This document shows, one piece after another, positions 1 to 8,687 of a stretch of DNA of 64,000 nucleotides. Position numbers and translations under genes: made by a program. Position 1 is the stretch's first letter. Each line of letters opens with the position of its first letter. The notes under the pieces are model-generated. The model was not told the DNA's origin, made no database searches, and saw only the letters and a program-made list of their open reading frames with translations. The DNA comes from Sphingomonas sp. JC676 (GTDB lineage Bacteria > Pseudomonadota > Alphaproteobacteria > Sphingomonadales > Sphingomonadaceae). The stretch is from NCBI RefSeq assembly GCF_014489075.1, contig NZ_JACTGR010000003.1:324501-388500 (forward strand), written 5' to 3'.

Positions 1-441
<441 letters not shown>

Positions 442-449
442 CCTGGACT

Positions 450-588
450 AACCCCTCCCTTTCAAGGGAGGGGTTGGGGGTGGGTCGCGAGCGCAGCGAG
501 CGTCCCGAACTCACCTCCAAAGCGACGCCGGGGCATCGAGCCCCGTCGCCGCTGCCCCACCCCTAACCCCTCCCCTGAAGGGGAGGGG
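450..588. repeat. Paired palindromic repeat between atpD and atpC
   Basis: Two GC-rich hairpins lie in opposite orientation. The left one (about 452-485) has arms CCCCTCCC and GGGAGGGG followed by TTGGGGGTGGG. The right one (about 554-588) starts with CCCACCCCTAACCCC and ends in GGGGAGGGG. Each arm pair folds alone and the two units are reverse complements of each other, like a paired REP element. The ribosome-binding site of atpC (GGAG at 591-594) starts just after the right unit. Confidence 0.75.
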
Positions 589-600
589 CCGGAGCTTGAT

Positions 601-852
601 ATGCTGCACTTCGAACTCGTCACTCCCGAACGTCTCGTCCGCTCCGAGGACGTGCACATGGTTGTCGTCCCCGGCACCGAGGGCGATTTCGGCGTGCTCG
701 AAGGGCATGCCCCGCTGATGTCGACCATCCGCGACGGCAATCTCGAAATCTACAAGGCCGGCGCCACCACGCCCGAGACGATCCGCATTGAGGGCGGCTT
801 CGCCGAGGTCAATGCGCGCGGCCTGACCGTGCTCGCCGAAAAGGCCGAATAA
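601..852 (+). CDS. atpC: F1Fo ATP synthase subunit epsilon, short form
   Basis: This is the epsilon subunit of the F1 central stalk, which couples rotation to catalysis. The 83 residues cover the N-terminal beta-sandwich domain: [10 protein letters not shown] at the start, then [20 protein letters not shown], the family signature. The protein stops right after the sandwich, whereas the better-known bacterial epsilon of about 135 residues continues into a C-terminal helical hairpin that can inhibit ATP hydrolysis. The start codon is preceded by GGAG with six bases of spacing. It is the last gene of the atp cluster and converges with the next gene, whose stop lies three bases away. Confidence 0.95.
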   Translation: MLHFELVTPERLVRSEDVHMVVVPGTEGDFGVLEGHAPLMSTIRDGNLEIYKAGATTPETIRIEGGFAEVNARGLTVLAEKAE

Positions 853-855
853 CCT

Positions 856-1290
856 TCAATGCTTCACGCGGTGGTACGTCCACCGCATCGGCTTGCCGCC
901 GTCAGCCAGCGAAATCTCCGCCATCAGCAATTCGCCGTCGCGCCAATAGCGGACGCGCTGCGGGTAATCGTGCGCACGATTCTCGAATGTCAGCTCGGAA
1001 GGCGCGTAATCGCGCACGGTCGACTGGAAATCGGCAGCTGCCTGCCCCTTGGGCTCGGCGTGGAATACCAGCCTCCCCGCATGGTCGATGATCCGCATCG
1101 TCTCCGCCGACACTGTCTCCGCGCCACGCCGGGTCTCGCTGACACCGCGCATCTCGTGCTTCGCCATCGGCGCCCAACGCTCGCAAGTCTGTTCGCCCTG
1201 GCTGGGTTCGGTGCACCATTCGCCGACCAGCCAGCCGAGCGGCGGATCCTGCGCAATCGGCGCGGCGACAATGAGCAGCGACAGCAGCAT
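856..1290 (-). CDS. Exported DUF6265-like protein
   Basis: This gene encodes a small exported protein of 144 residues with no known activity. The N-terminus MLLSLLIVAAPIAQ is a short signal peptide. The body has the pattern GWLVGEWCTEP, then ERWAPMAKHEMRGVSETRRG and LVFHAEPKGQ, which resembles the DUF6265 family of single-domain beta-rich proteins. A purine-rich ribosome-binding site (GGGAGAGGATC) precedes the ATG. The gene converges with atpC and is probably transcribed alone. The family assignment rests on remembered patterns, so it is moderately sure. Confidence 0.7.
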   Translation of the reverse strand: MLLSLLIVAAPIAQDPPLGWLVGEWCTEPSQGEQTCERWAPMAKHEMRGVSETRRGAETVSAETMRIIDHAGRLVFHAEPKGQAAADFQSTVRDYAPSELTFENRAHDYPQRVRYWRDGELLMAEISLADGGKPMRWTYHRVKH

Positions 1291-1502
1291 GATCCTCTCC
1301 CGTTAGTCGGCCCAGTCTCCCATGCGCGCGCGCAGGCGGCAAGCCAGCGTCAAAGCCCTGCGATCCAGCGACGCGGCGCCGCGGTATCGCCCATGTCGCC
1401 GGTCCAGGCATATTTCGGCACCCGCTAGGCCCAAGAGAAAAGTAAAAACTAGCGGGCCATTAACTATGTTCGGCCTAGACCGCGCCAGGTGACGGTGGCG
1501 CG

Positions 1503-3473
1503 ATGACCTATTTCCTTCAGGACCTGGGCGGGCTCGCGCTCGGCACCTTGCTCGCGCCCCTGCTCGGCCTGCTTCCGGGCTTCGCGCTGCTCGTGTTTCT
1601 CGAACGCTTGGGATTCGGCGCGGGCACGCCTTGGCAGCGCATGGGTTGGGCCGGCCTCCTCGGCCTGGCATTGCTCCCGGCGCTCGACGCCCTCCTCGTC
1701 CGCTTCGTTGGCATGTCGGTCACGATCGGTCTCCATTTCGTGCTCGCTGCGATCGGCGGCCGGGCGATGCTGCGCGCCAGGCTCGATCTGCGCTGGGGCT
1801 ATGTCGCGACATTGCTCATCTGGTGGGCTGCGGTCGCCATCGCCTTCGTCGATTTCGATCACGCCGGTCGCCTCAACCAGAGCATCGTCATCATCGATCT
1901 GGTCAAGCACGCCGCCGTGGTCGATGCGGTCGCCCGCGTGGGGCTGCCCCTGCAGGATCCGTTCTTCGCCCGCGATGCCGCCGCGGGCTATTATTATTTC
2001 TACTATCTCTGGCCCGCCGAGCTCCACTGGCTGGTGCCCGCGATCGACAGCCGCATGGCCTTCGCCGCGACGCTGTTCTGGACCGGGCCGGTGTTTCCAG
2101 CCCTGCTCTGGCGACTCGGCCACGCCGCGAAGCTGATCCGCCCGGGCCGCGAGCGTCGCTTCCTCGCGCTTTGCGTCGCGCTCTGCTTCGTTACCGGTCC
2201 TGATCTCGTCCTGATGCTGCTCCGCTTCCTAGCCTCGGGCGTGATCGAGCCACAGGTCGATTCGTGGAACGAAGAAGTCCGCTTCGCGATGACCTCCTTG
2301 TTCTGGGTGCCGCACCATATCGCCGCTTTGATCGCCTGCTGGTGCGGACTCCTGGTGCTCGACGAGGCGCGCGGCGCGGCACCCCGCACCCGCGTCGCCC
2401 TGTTCGTCGCCGCGGGAATAGCCTTCGCCGCCACCTTCGGCATGTCGGTGTGGATCATGCTCACCGCCGCCCCGATCCTGAGCATCTGGGCATTGATCGA
2501 GCTGCGTCGCGGCGACCGCTTCCCGCTGATGGCGCTCGCTGTCGCCAGTGGGATCGCGCTCGTCGTCGCCGCGCCCCAGATCGTCGATCTCCTCCACGGC
2601 CGCGCAGACACCGACATGCCCGTCGCGCTCACGGTCCGCCGCTTCCTGTGGTGGCAGCCCGAAATCGCCGGCTGGCTGGCGATCCCGCTGATTCTTATCC
2701 TGCCGCTCAACTATGCGCTGGAATTCGGCGTCTTTGCGGCCGGTGCCGGGCTCTGGCTGCGCACCCGGATGCGCAGCAACGGGATGGGCCGGTTGCTGCT
2801 CGTTTCGGCGATTGCCGCACTTTTGATTGCAGGCTTCCTTCGCTCGACGATCATCAACAACGATCTCGGCTGGCGCTCGATCTGGTTCGCGCAACTGCCC
2901 GCGATGCTGTGGACCGCGACGATCCTCCAGAACATGCCGCGCCTGCTCAAGCCGAGCCTGGGCTTCAGGCTGCTCGTCCTGGTCGGCGTGCTCGGCAATG
3001 TCTGGGATCTGGTCGGCATGCGCGTGATCCGACCGCCGCTCTTCCCCACTTCCTGGCCCGAGCTCAATGCCGCACCCGCCAACGACTATTCCCAGCGCAC
3101 CGCCTATGGCTGGGCGCGCGCGCATCTGCCGCGCGAATGGGTGCTCCAGCACAATGCCGGACTCCAGCATCGCCTGTTCGCCTTCGGCCTCTATGGCAGC
3201 CATCGTATTGCCGCGTCGGACGACGAAGCCAATCTGTTCGGCGCCGGCCGCCGCGAGGCCTGGGCGCGCATCCGCGCCCTGCGTCCGGTGTTCGAAGAGG
3301 CGATTCCCGCCGCCCGGCGCTATTCCATTGCCCGCGGCGAGGGTATCGACGCGCTCGTCTTCACCGATCTCGATCCGGTGTGGAAGAATGTAGGCCATCT
3401 GCCCGCCGACATCTCCTGCCTCTATCGCGACGCGCATGTCTGCATTGCCGCCGTCTCCGGAGCCCGCAAATGA
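1503..3473 (+). CDS. Polytopic membrane protein, GT-C glycosyltransferase-like
   Basis: This 656-residue protein is almost entirely made of hydrophobic segments, at least ten of which look like membrane helices. Near residue 160 it has the loop FFARDAAAGYYYFYYLWPAEL, a tyrosine cluster after the early helices. This recalls the YYY-type DUF2298/GT-C membrane proteins that use polyprenyl-linked sugars. The C-terminal quarter is hydrophilic and probably periplasmic. I cannot identify a catalytic residue with certainty, so a role in cell-envelope glycan assembly is inference. The stop codon overlaps the start of the next membrane protein (ATGA), which suggests translational coupling. Confidence 0.7.
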   Translation: MTYFLQDLGGLALGTLLAPLLGLLPGFALLVFLERLGFGAGTPWQRMGWAGLLGLALLPALDALLVRFVGMSVTIGLHFVLAAIGGRAMLRARLDLRWGYVATLLIWWAAVAIAFVDFDHAGRLNQSIVIIDLVKHAAVVDAVARVGLPLQDPFFARDAAAGYYYFYYLWPAELHWLVPAIDSRMAFAATLFWTGPVFPALLWRLGHAAKLIRPGRERRFLALCVALCFVTGPDLVLMLLRFLASGVIEPQVDSWNEEVRFAMTSLFWVPHHIAALIACWCGLLVLDEARGAAPRTRVALFVAAGIAFAATFGMSVWIMLTAAPILSIWALIELRRGDRFPLMALAVASGIALVVAAPQIVDLLHGRADTDMPVALTVRRFLWWQPEIAGWLAIPLILILPLNYALEFGVFAAGAGLWLRTRMRSNGMGRLLLVSAIAALLIAGFLRSTIINNDLGWRSIWFAQLPAMLWTATILQNMPRLLKPSLGFRLLVLVGVLGNVWDLVGMRVIRPPLFPTSWPELNAAPANDYSQRTAYGWARAHLPREWVLQHNAGLQHRLFAFGLYGSHRIAASDDEANLFGAGRREAWARIRALRPVFEEAIPAARRYSIARGEGIDALVFTDLDPVWKNVGHLPADISCLYRDAHVCIAAVSGARK

Positions 3474-4024
3474 AGCGATTCGCCGTCCTGATGCTGACGC
3501 TCGGCCTCGCGGTCGCTGCCGGCTTCCTCGTCTATCTCGGCCTCACCAACACGCCGCTCTTCGCCGGCATCTCGATCCTCTTCTATCGCGGCGTGCTGCT
3601 CTGCATGGCGAGCGCGATCCTGCTCGCCGCCGCGCTAGCGCTGGCCGGCCGCTGGAAGCCGCTCGCGCTGGAAACGGTCGTCGCTGCCGCCGCCTTGTCC
3701 TTCGCGTTCAACCTGAGCTTCCTGGTGATCTTCCCGGTCACCCTCGATCGCTCGATCAGCGTGTTCCTGCTTGCCGAGATCGAGGCACATGACGGCCTCG
3801 ACACGCCCGCGCTCGAGCGGCTGTTCGTCGATCGCTATGTCCGCGACATGGCCCAGATCGACCGCCGAGTCGCCGAACAGGCGCAATCGGGCAACATCAC
3901 GGTCCAGAATGGACATATCCGCCTCACGGCAAGCGGCCGCCGCTTCCTCGCGCTCTCGCGCCACATCGGCAGCGCATTCGCGACGGATCCGCGCTTCGTC
4001 CACCCCGAAGCACCCCGGCGCTGA
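3470..4024 (+). CDS. Small membrane protein coupled to the GT-C-like gene
   Basis: This 184-residue protein starts at an ATG overlapping the upstream TGA. It opens with MKRFAVLMLTLGLAVAAGF, followed by two more hydrophobic stretches at about residues 40-62 and 65-90. The second half is charged and soluble, and includes LFVDRYVRDMAQIDRRVAEQ and ITVQNGHIRLTASGRRFLALSR. The latter resembles the end of a small helix-turn-helix or ribbon domain, but I recognise no family. The four-base overlap indicates that it works with the upstream membrane protein. Confidence 0.7.
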   Translation: MKRFAVLMLTLGLAVAAGFLVYLGLTNTPLFAGISILFYRGVLLCMASAILLAAALALAGRWKPLALETVVAAAALSFAFNLSFLVIFPVTLDRSISVFLLAEIEAHDGLDTPALERLFVDRYVRDMAQIDRRVAEQAQSGNITVQNGHIRLTASGRRFLALSRHIGSAFATDPRFVHPEAPRR

Positions 4025-4091
4025 GTTGGTTAGCTAATTCTCAAGCCTTCGCCGCTAACCCTGCCGCTCCGATGGGGATGATGAGCCTGCG

Positions 4092-5648
4092 ATGAGTGCT
4101 TTCGGTCGACGCAATGGTTTGGGTGGCGGCACGGGTGGCCGGCCCGCATTCGGAGTCGCGAAGCCGATGCAGGGCCCCGGCCCGGCCGGCCGTCCCGACG
4201 CGGCGCCGCTCGGCGGCGAACAATTCCCTCCGATCAACAGCGTGCCCCTGCCCGGTGCCGGCGCGCCCGATCCGATGGCCGAGCGCGATCCTTCGGGGCC
4301 CAGCCTCGCCAGCAGTGACGCGCTCCAGCGCCTCGCCGACCGTCAGGCCGCATCCGGCGATGCCGGCAGTTCGCGCATGGAAGGCTTCGAAGCCTCGATT
4401 CACCGCATCAAGGAGCAGGTGCTTCCGCGCCTGCTCGAGCGTGTCGATCCCGAAGCCGCCGCGACGCTCAGCAAGGACGAGCTGGCCGAGGAATTCCGCC
4501 CGATCATCGGCGAAGTGCTCGCCGAGCTGAAGCTCACGCTCAACCGCCGCGAGCAGTTCGCGCTCGAAAAGGTCCTGGTCGACGAACTGCTCGGCCTCGG
4601 ACCGCTCGAAGAATTGCTCTCCGATCCGGCGATCTCGGACATCATGGTCAACGGCCCCGAGCAGACCTATATCGAGCGCAAGGGCAAGCTCGAGCTCGCC
4701 AACATCCAGTTCCGCGACGAGGAGCATCTGTTCCAGATCGCACAGCGTATCTGCAACTCGGTCGGCCGCCGCGTCGACCAGACCACTCCGCTCGCCGACG
4801 CCCGCCTCAAGGACGGCAGCCGCGTCAACGTGATCGTGCCCCCGCTCAGCCTGCGCGGCACCGCCATCTCGATTCGTAAATTCTCGGCCAAGCCGATCAC
4901 GCTCGACATGATGGCGAACGGCGGATCGATGAGCCCCAAAATGGCGACGATGCTCAAGATCGCCGGCGCCAGCCGCTTCAACATCGTCATCTCGGGCGGT
5001 ACCGGCTCGGGCAAGACGACGATGCTCAACGCCATCTCGAAGATGATCGACCCCGGCGAGCGCGTGCTGACGATCGAGGACGCCGCCGAGCTTCGCCTCC
5101 AGCAGCCGCACTGGCTGCCGCTCGAAACCCGCCCGCCCAATCTCGAGGGCCAGGGCGAGATCAGCATCCGCGACCTCGTCAAGAACGCGCTGCGTATGCG
5201 CCCGGATCGCATCATCCTGGGCGAAATCCGTGGATCCGAGTGCTTCGACATGCTCTCGGCAATGAACACCGGCCATGACGGCTCGATGTGCACGCTTCAC
5301 TCCAACTCGCCACGCGAGGCGCTGGCACGTATGGAGAACATGGTGATGATGTCGGACATCAAGGTGCCCAAGGAAGCGATCTCGCGCCAGATCGCCGATT
5401 CGGTCGATCTGATCATCCAGGTGAAACGCCTGCGCGACGGTTCTCGTAGAGTCACCAACGTCACCGAGGTGATCGGCATGGAAGGCCCCGTCATCGTGAC
5501 GCAGGAGCTTTTCAAGTTCGAATATCTGGACGAGAGCGCCGATGGCAAGATCATCGGCGAGTATCGCTCGATGGGCCTGCGCCCCTATACGCTCGACAAG
5601 GCCAAGCAATACGGCTTCGACCAGGCGATGCTCGAGGCGTGCCTGTAA
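4092..5648 (+). CDS. cpaF: CpaF/TadA-type pilus assembly ATPase
   Basis: This is a secretion ATPase of the type II/IV superfamily that powers assembly of Flp (Tad) pili from the cytoplasmic face of the inner membrane. The 518-residue protein has a disordered glycine/proline-rich N-terminus (about residues 1-95). The N-terminal all-alpha/beta domain follows, and then the catalytic core. Walker A GGTGSGKTT is near residue 303, the Walker B region RPDRIILGEIRG near 370, and the histidine box TGHDGSMCTLHSNSPREA near 393. The length fits CpaF. None of its usual neighbours (cpaB, cpaC, cpaE, tadB, tadC) is adjacent. A Flp pilin gene lies 28 kb downstream. Confidence 0.93.
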   Translation: MSAFGRRNGLGGGTGGRPAFGVAKPMQGPGPAGRPDAAPLGGEQFPPINSVPLPGAGAPDPMAERDPSGPSLASSDALQRLADRQAASGDAGSSRMEGFEASIHRIKEQVLPRLLERVDPEAAATLSKDELAEEFRPIIGEVLAELKLTLNRREQFALEKVLVDELLGLGPLEELLSDPAISDIMVNGPEQTYIERKGKLELANIQFRDEEHLFQIAQRICNSVGRRVDQTTPLADARLKDGSRVNVIVPPLSLRGTAISIRKFSAKPITLDMMANGGSMSPKMATMLKIAGASRFNIVISGGTGSGKTTMLNAISKMIDPGERVLTIEDAAELRLQQPHWLPLETRPPNLEGQGEISIRDLVKNALRMRPDRIILGEIRGSECFDMLSAMNTGHDGSMCTLHSNSPREALARMENMVMMSDIKVPKEAISRQIADSVDLIIQVKRLRDGSRRVTNVTEVIGMEGPVIVTQELFKFEYLDESADGKIIGEYRSMGLRPYTLDKAKQYGFDQAMLEACL

Positions 5649-5696
5649 CCTTCTTTCCCGCGTGATCCGCCCGGCGGCCGGCGCTAGGCTGGCCGG

Positions 5697-6848
5697 GTGA
5701 TGTTCCCGCTGCTTCTCGCGCTCGCCGCGTCCCCGCCGGCCACCGCCATGCTGGCCCCGGACGCCGAGGCGCGCTGGGTGCCGTTCGAGCTTACCGCCAA
5801 CAACCACATCCTGTTCAGCCTCACGCTGAACGGCAAGCCCGCCACCGCGATCCTCGATACCGGCATGACCGACACGATGGTGTCCGAGCGCTTCGCCGCC
5901 GTGGCCGGCCTCAAATCGCGCCAGCGCCAGCGCGGCACCGCGATCGGCGGCCAGGTCGCGATCGGCTGGACGGCCGGCCCCGTTTTCGTGATCGGCGGCC
6001 TCACCCGCAGCGGCGGACGCATCGGCATCGCGCCGATGGAGACGCCGGCCGAAGCCAATGTCGTCACCGCCGACATGCTCATCGGCGCCGACATATTGTC
6101 GTGCTGCGCGCTCGATATCGACTATCCCGGCCGCCGCTTCCGCATCATTCCCAGCGGCCGGATGCCCTTCACCGGCTTTACCGCGCCGCTCGCGCATGGC
6201 CGCGGCCGCAGCATCTGGGTCACCGAGCTCGCGATCGCCGGCACGCGGCTGCGGCCGATGCTGATCGATACCGGCGACGGCACCTGGCTATCGCTCACCC
6301 GCCCCGCCTGGCTGTCGACCGGCTATCACGGCTCGGCGGTCACCACGACGCTCGGCTATGGCCTGGGCGGACCCTCGGTCACCGAAGCCGCCGTCATCCC
6401 CAATGCGACGATCGCGGGCACCGACACCGGCGAGGCCGAGATCCGTATCGAGGAAGCGAACGGCTATTCGGGCCGCGCCGGCCTGGCGGGCCGGATCGGA
6501 TCGGCGCTGCTGATGCGCTTCCGCATCCTGTTCGACGTCAAGGCCGGCCATATGGTGCTGCAGCCCGCCGCCCCGAATGCCGCGCCTTATATCCGCTCCA
6601 CCAGCGGGCTGCTGATGGGCTATGCCGAGAACATGCTGCGCGTGCTGCATGTGATGCGCGGCTCGCCCGCGGCGCAGGGCGGCTGGCGCGCGGGCGATAC
6701 GATCTGCGCCGCCAATGGCACCCCGATCACCGACGCCGCCTCGGCCCAGGCGCTCTCCGGCTGGACGGCGGGCATGCCGGGCACCATTGTCCGACTGACG
6801 CTCTGCGACGGCACCGAACGCACGCTGACGCTGCGGAAATTCTACTAG
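5697..6848 (+). CDS. Exported retropepsin-like aspartic protease with PDZ domain
   Basis: This 383-residue protein begins with a signal peptide (MMFPLLLALAASPPATA) and should act in the periplasm. Two aspartic-protease motifs are visible: AILDTGMTDTMVS near residue 54 and MLIDTGDGTWLSL near residue 190. The two half-domains could therefore form one active site in a single chain. The C-terminus, from about residue 315, is a PDZ domain (GSPAAQGGWRAGDTICAANG). Aspartyl-protease/PDZ proteins of this kind are common in Sphingomonadales and their substrates are unknown. The gene starts GTGATG, so either codon could be used; the GTG is given here. Confidence 0.8.
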   Translation: MMFPLLLALAASPPATAMLAPDAEARWVPFELTANNHILFSLTLNGKPATAILDTGMTDTMVSERFAAVAGLKSRQRQRGTAIGGQVAIGWTAGPVFVIGGLTRSGGRIGIAPMETPAEANVVTADMLIGADILSCCALDIDYPGRRFRIIPSGRMPFTGFTAPLAHGRGRSIWVTELAIAGTRLRPMLIDTGDGTWLSLTRPAWLSTGYHGSAVTTTLGYGLGGPSVTEAAVIPNATIAGTDTGEAEIRIEEANGYSGRAGLAGRIGSALLMRFRILFDVKAGHMVLQPAAPNAAPYIRSTSGLLMGYAENMLRVLHVMRGSPAAQGGWRAGDTICAANGTPITDAASAQALSGWTAGMPGTIVRLTLCDGTERTLTLRKFY

Positions 6849-6881
6849 AGCGTAGACCTAGCGCGCTGGTCGATCGCGCGC

Positions 6882-7412
6882 CTATGCGGGAACATAGGTC
6901 AGCCTGATCACGTCGCCGCCGATTCGCTCGCTGGCCACGAGGTGCAGCGGCGGCCGCGGACCGGCGAAGAGCGGCTTGCCGCTGCCAAGCACGACGGGAT
7001 GGATATACAGCCGATACTCGTCGACAAGACCAAGGTCGGTCAGGCTTCGCGCCAGCCCGGGTCCGGAAACTTCGATCACCCCGTCCAGTCGCGCTTTCAA
7101 CCCGCGTACCGCCGCCTCCAGGTCGTCCGCGACAAGCGTGGCGTTCGGGCCGACCGACTTCAGTGAGCGCGACACGACCCATTTCGGCTGGCTCCGCCAC
7201 GCCGCCGCATAGTCGCGTTCCGCCTCGTCCCACTCGGCATGGTCCTCGTCCCAATATTGCATCACCTCGTACATGCCGCGGCCGTACACGCTGCCGGCCA
7301 GGGCACGCACGTCATCGATGAAATGGCGAAAGAGCGCGGCATCGGGCGCAAATGCCATGTGGTCGACATACCCATCCAGGGACTGGTTCAACGCGAACAC
7401 GAGCTTCGCCAT
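6882..7412 (-). CDS. Dihydrofolate reductase/RibD C-terminal family protein
   Basis: This 176-residue protein belongs to the RibD C-terminal/DHFR-like fold. The fold binds NADPH and usually reduces pterin-like or unknown substrates in the cytoplasm. Typical elements are the N-terminal strand AKLVFALNQSLDGYVDH, GSVYGRGMYEVMQYW, KWVVSRSLKSVGPNATLV and the nucleotide-binding stretch DGVIEVSGPGLARSLTDLGLVDE, followed by HPVVLGSGKPLF. I chose the ATG at 7412 because it begins at the conserved strand and has GGAGAGGAGAT just upstream. Longer in-frame starts have no such site. The substrate is unknown. Confidence 0.85.
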   Translation of the reverse strand: MAKLVFALNQSLDGYVDHMAFAPDAALFRHFIDDVRALAGSVYGRGMYEVMQYWDEDHAEWDEAERDYAAAWRSQPKWVVSRSLKSVGPNATLVADDLEAAVRGLKARLDGVIEVSGPGLARSLTDLGLVDEYRLYIHPVVLGSGKPLFAGPRPPLHLVASERIGGDVIRLTYVPA

Positions 7413-7523
7413 GCTGCGGGATCTCCTCTCCAAGTTCCCCAAAAGCTTTGAGCCGAGGCTAGGCAGAAATGCAGTTGGTGACAATCTAGCCGCCGCGCCG
7501 CCCGCTCTGGGTCACGCCGCGCC

Positions 7524-7715
7524 CTAGCGCATGTTGAGCGCCACGCTCACCAGGATCACCGCGCTCAGCACCGCCAGCACCTGCACCATCGCCCAGGGCA
7601 TGAAGCCCACCCGATCGAGGTTGCGCCGCTTGCGCCGCCGGCTCTCGCCGACACCGCTCACCACCGCGAGTAACAGTGCTGCAACAGCCCCGCCCCATAA
7701 TTGTTGTTGCATCAT
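7524..7715 (-). CDS. Small two-helix membrane protein
   Basis: The 63-residue product has two hydrophobic segments, WGGAVAALLLAVVSGV and PWAMVQVLAVLSAVILVSVAL, separated by a very basic loop (SRRRKRRN). This predicts a small inner-membrane hairpin with the loop in the cytoplasm. The start used here has GGGAG nine bases upstream; an ATG six codons earlier is also possible. I do not recognise a family. It is divergent from the exported methyltransferase-like gene. Confidence 0.55.
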   Translation of the reverse strand: MMQQQLWGGAVAALLLAVVSGVGESRRRKRRNLDRVGFMPWAMVQVLAVLSAVILVSVALNMR

Positions 7716-7764
7716 ACCGTCGCGCTCCCTCATGCCCGACCCAGCATCTAGGTAAGGAATCGCA

Positions 7765-8583
7765 ATGCGCCAGACCCTCGCCATCGCCGCGATACTCACC
7801 ACCGCGGTCGCTATCGCAAGCGTCGCTGCGGGCGAACCCGCCACGCAGCGTCATTCGCTCGAAGAGGCCGTCGCCGCGACCACGCGCACGCCCGCCAACA
7901 TCGCCCGCGACAAATATCGCCACCCCGTCGAGACCCTGGCCTTTTTCGGCGTGAAGCCCGGTGACACCGTGGTCGAGATCTGGCCCGGCGGCGGCTGGTA
8001 CACCGAGATCCTCGCGCCACTCACCAACGCCAAGGGCACGCTCTATGCCGCAACCCCCTGGCCCGACGGCGCCAAGGGCATCCAGGCACTCCAGGCGAAA
8101 GACGCCGCCAACTTCGGCAAGGTGAAGCTCGCCGCCTTCCCGGTCACCGCCGCCGATCAGCCCAAGGTGCCCGACGGCACCGCCGATGTCGTCCTCACCT
8201 TCCGCAACGTCCATAACTGGCGGATGGGCTATCAGCGCGGCGGCCAGGATTATTCGGGCGAGGCGTTCAAACAGATGTACGCGATGCTCAAGCCCGGCGG
8301 CATATTGGGCATCGAGGACCATCGCCTTCCCGAGAGCGCCAGCGACGAGCGCGAGCTTAAGTCAGGCTATTTGAAGGTCTCCACCGTCCGCCGCCTCGCC
8401 GAGCAGGCAGGCTTCAAATATGTCGGCGCCTCGGAAGTGAACGCCAATCCCAAGGACAGCGCCGACTGGCCCAACGGCGTTTGGACGCTGCCGCCCACCT
8501 ATCGGCTCAAGGATGTCGATCGCGCCAAATATGAAGCGATCGGCGAAAGCGATCGGATGACGCTCCGTTTCCGCAAGCCCTGA
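7765..8583 (+). CDS. Exported class I methyltransferase-fold protein
   Basis: This 272-residue protein has a signal peptide (MRQTLAIAAILTTAVAIASVAAG), which is unusual for a methyltransferase fold. The mature part contains RDKYRHPVETLAFFGVKPGDTVVEIWPGGGWYTEILAPL, which is motif I of class I SAM-dependent methyltransferases, and later VVLTFRNVHNWRMGY and LKPGGILGIEDHR. It matches the predicted-methyltransferase group COG4798, whose members are often exported. Whether it uses S-adenosylmethionine outside the cytoplasm is unknown. The gene appears to be monocistronic. Confidence 0.8.
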   Translation: MRQTLAIAAILTTAVAIASVAAGEPATQRHSLEEAVAATTRTPANIARDKYRHPVETLAFFGVKPGDTVVEIWPGGGWYTEILAPLTNAKGTLYAATPWPDGAKGIQALQAKDAANFGKVKLAAFPVTAADQPKVPDGTADVVLTFRNVHNWRMGYQRGGQDYSGEAFKQMYAMLKPGGILGIEDHRLPESASDERELKSGYLKVSTVRRLAEQAGFKYVGASEVNANPKDSADWPNGVWTLPPTYRLKDVDRAKYEAIGESDRMTLRFRKP

Positions 8584-8687
8584 TCCCGAGCTACCCGCGG
8601 CAAGGCTTTGCGGACGCGCAAGGATTCTGTAGATTCGGCGCGGATTCTCCACACGGCGTTAACCATTGCGATTTACGCCAGTGAATC

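Noticed and set aside
4041-6197. Very long open frame on the minus strand opposite cpaF and the protease gene
   Set aside because: It follows codon third-position GC of the opposite real genes, has no domain, and both opposite genes have clear family motifs.
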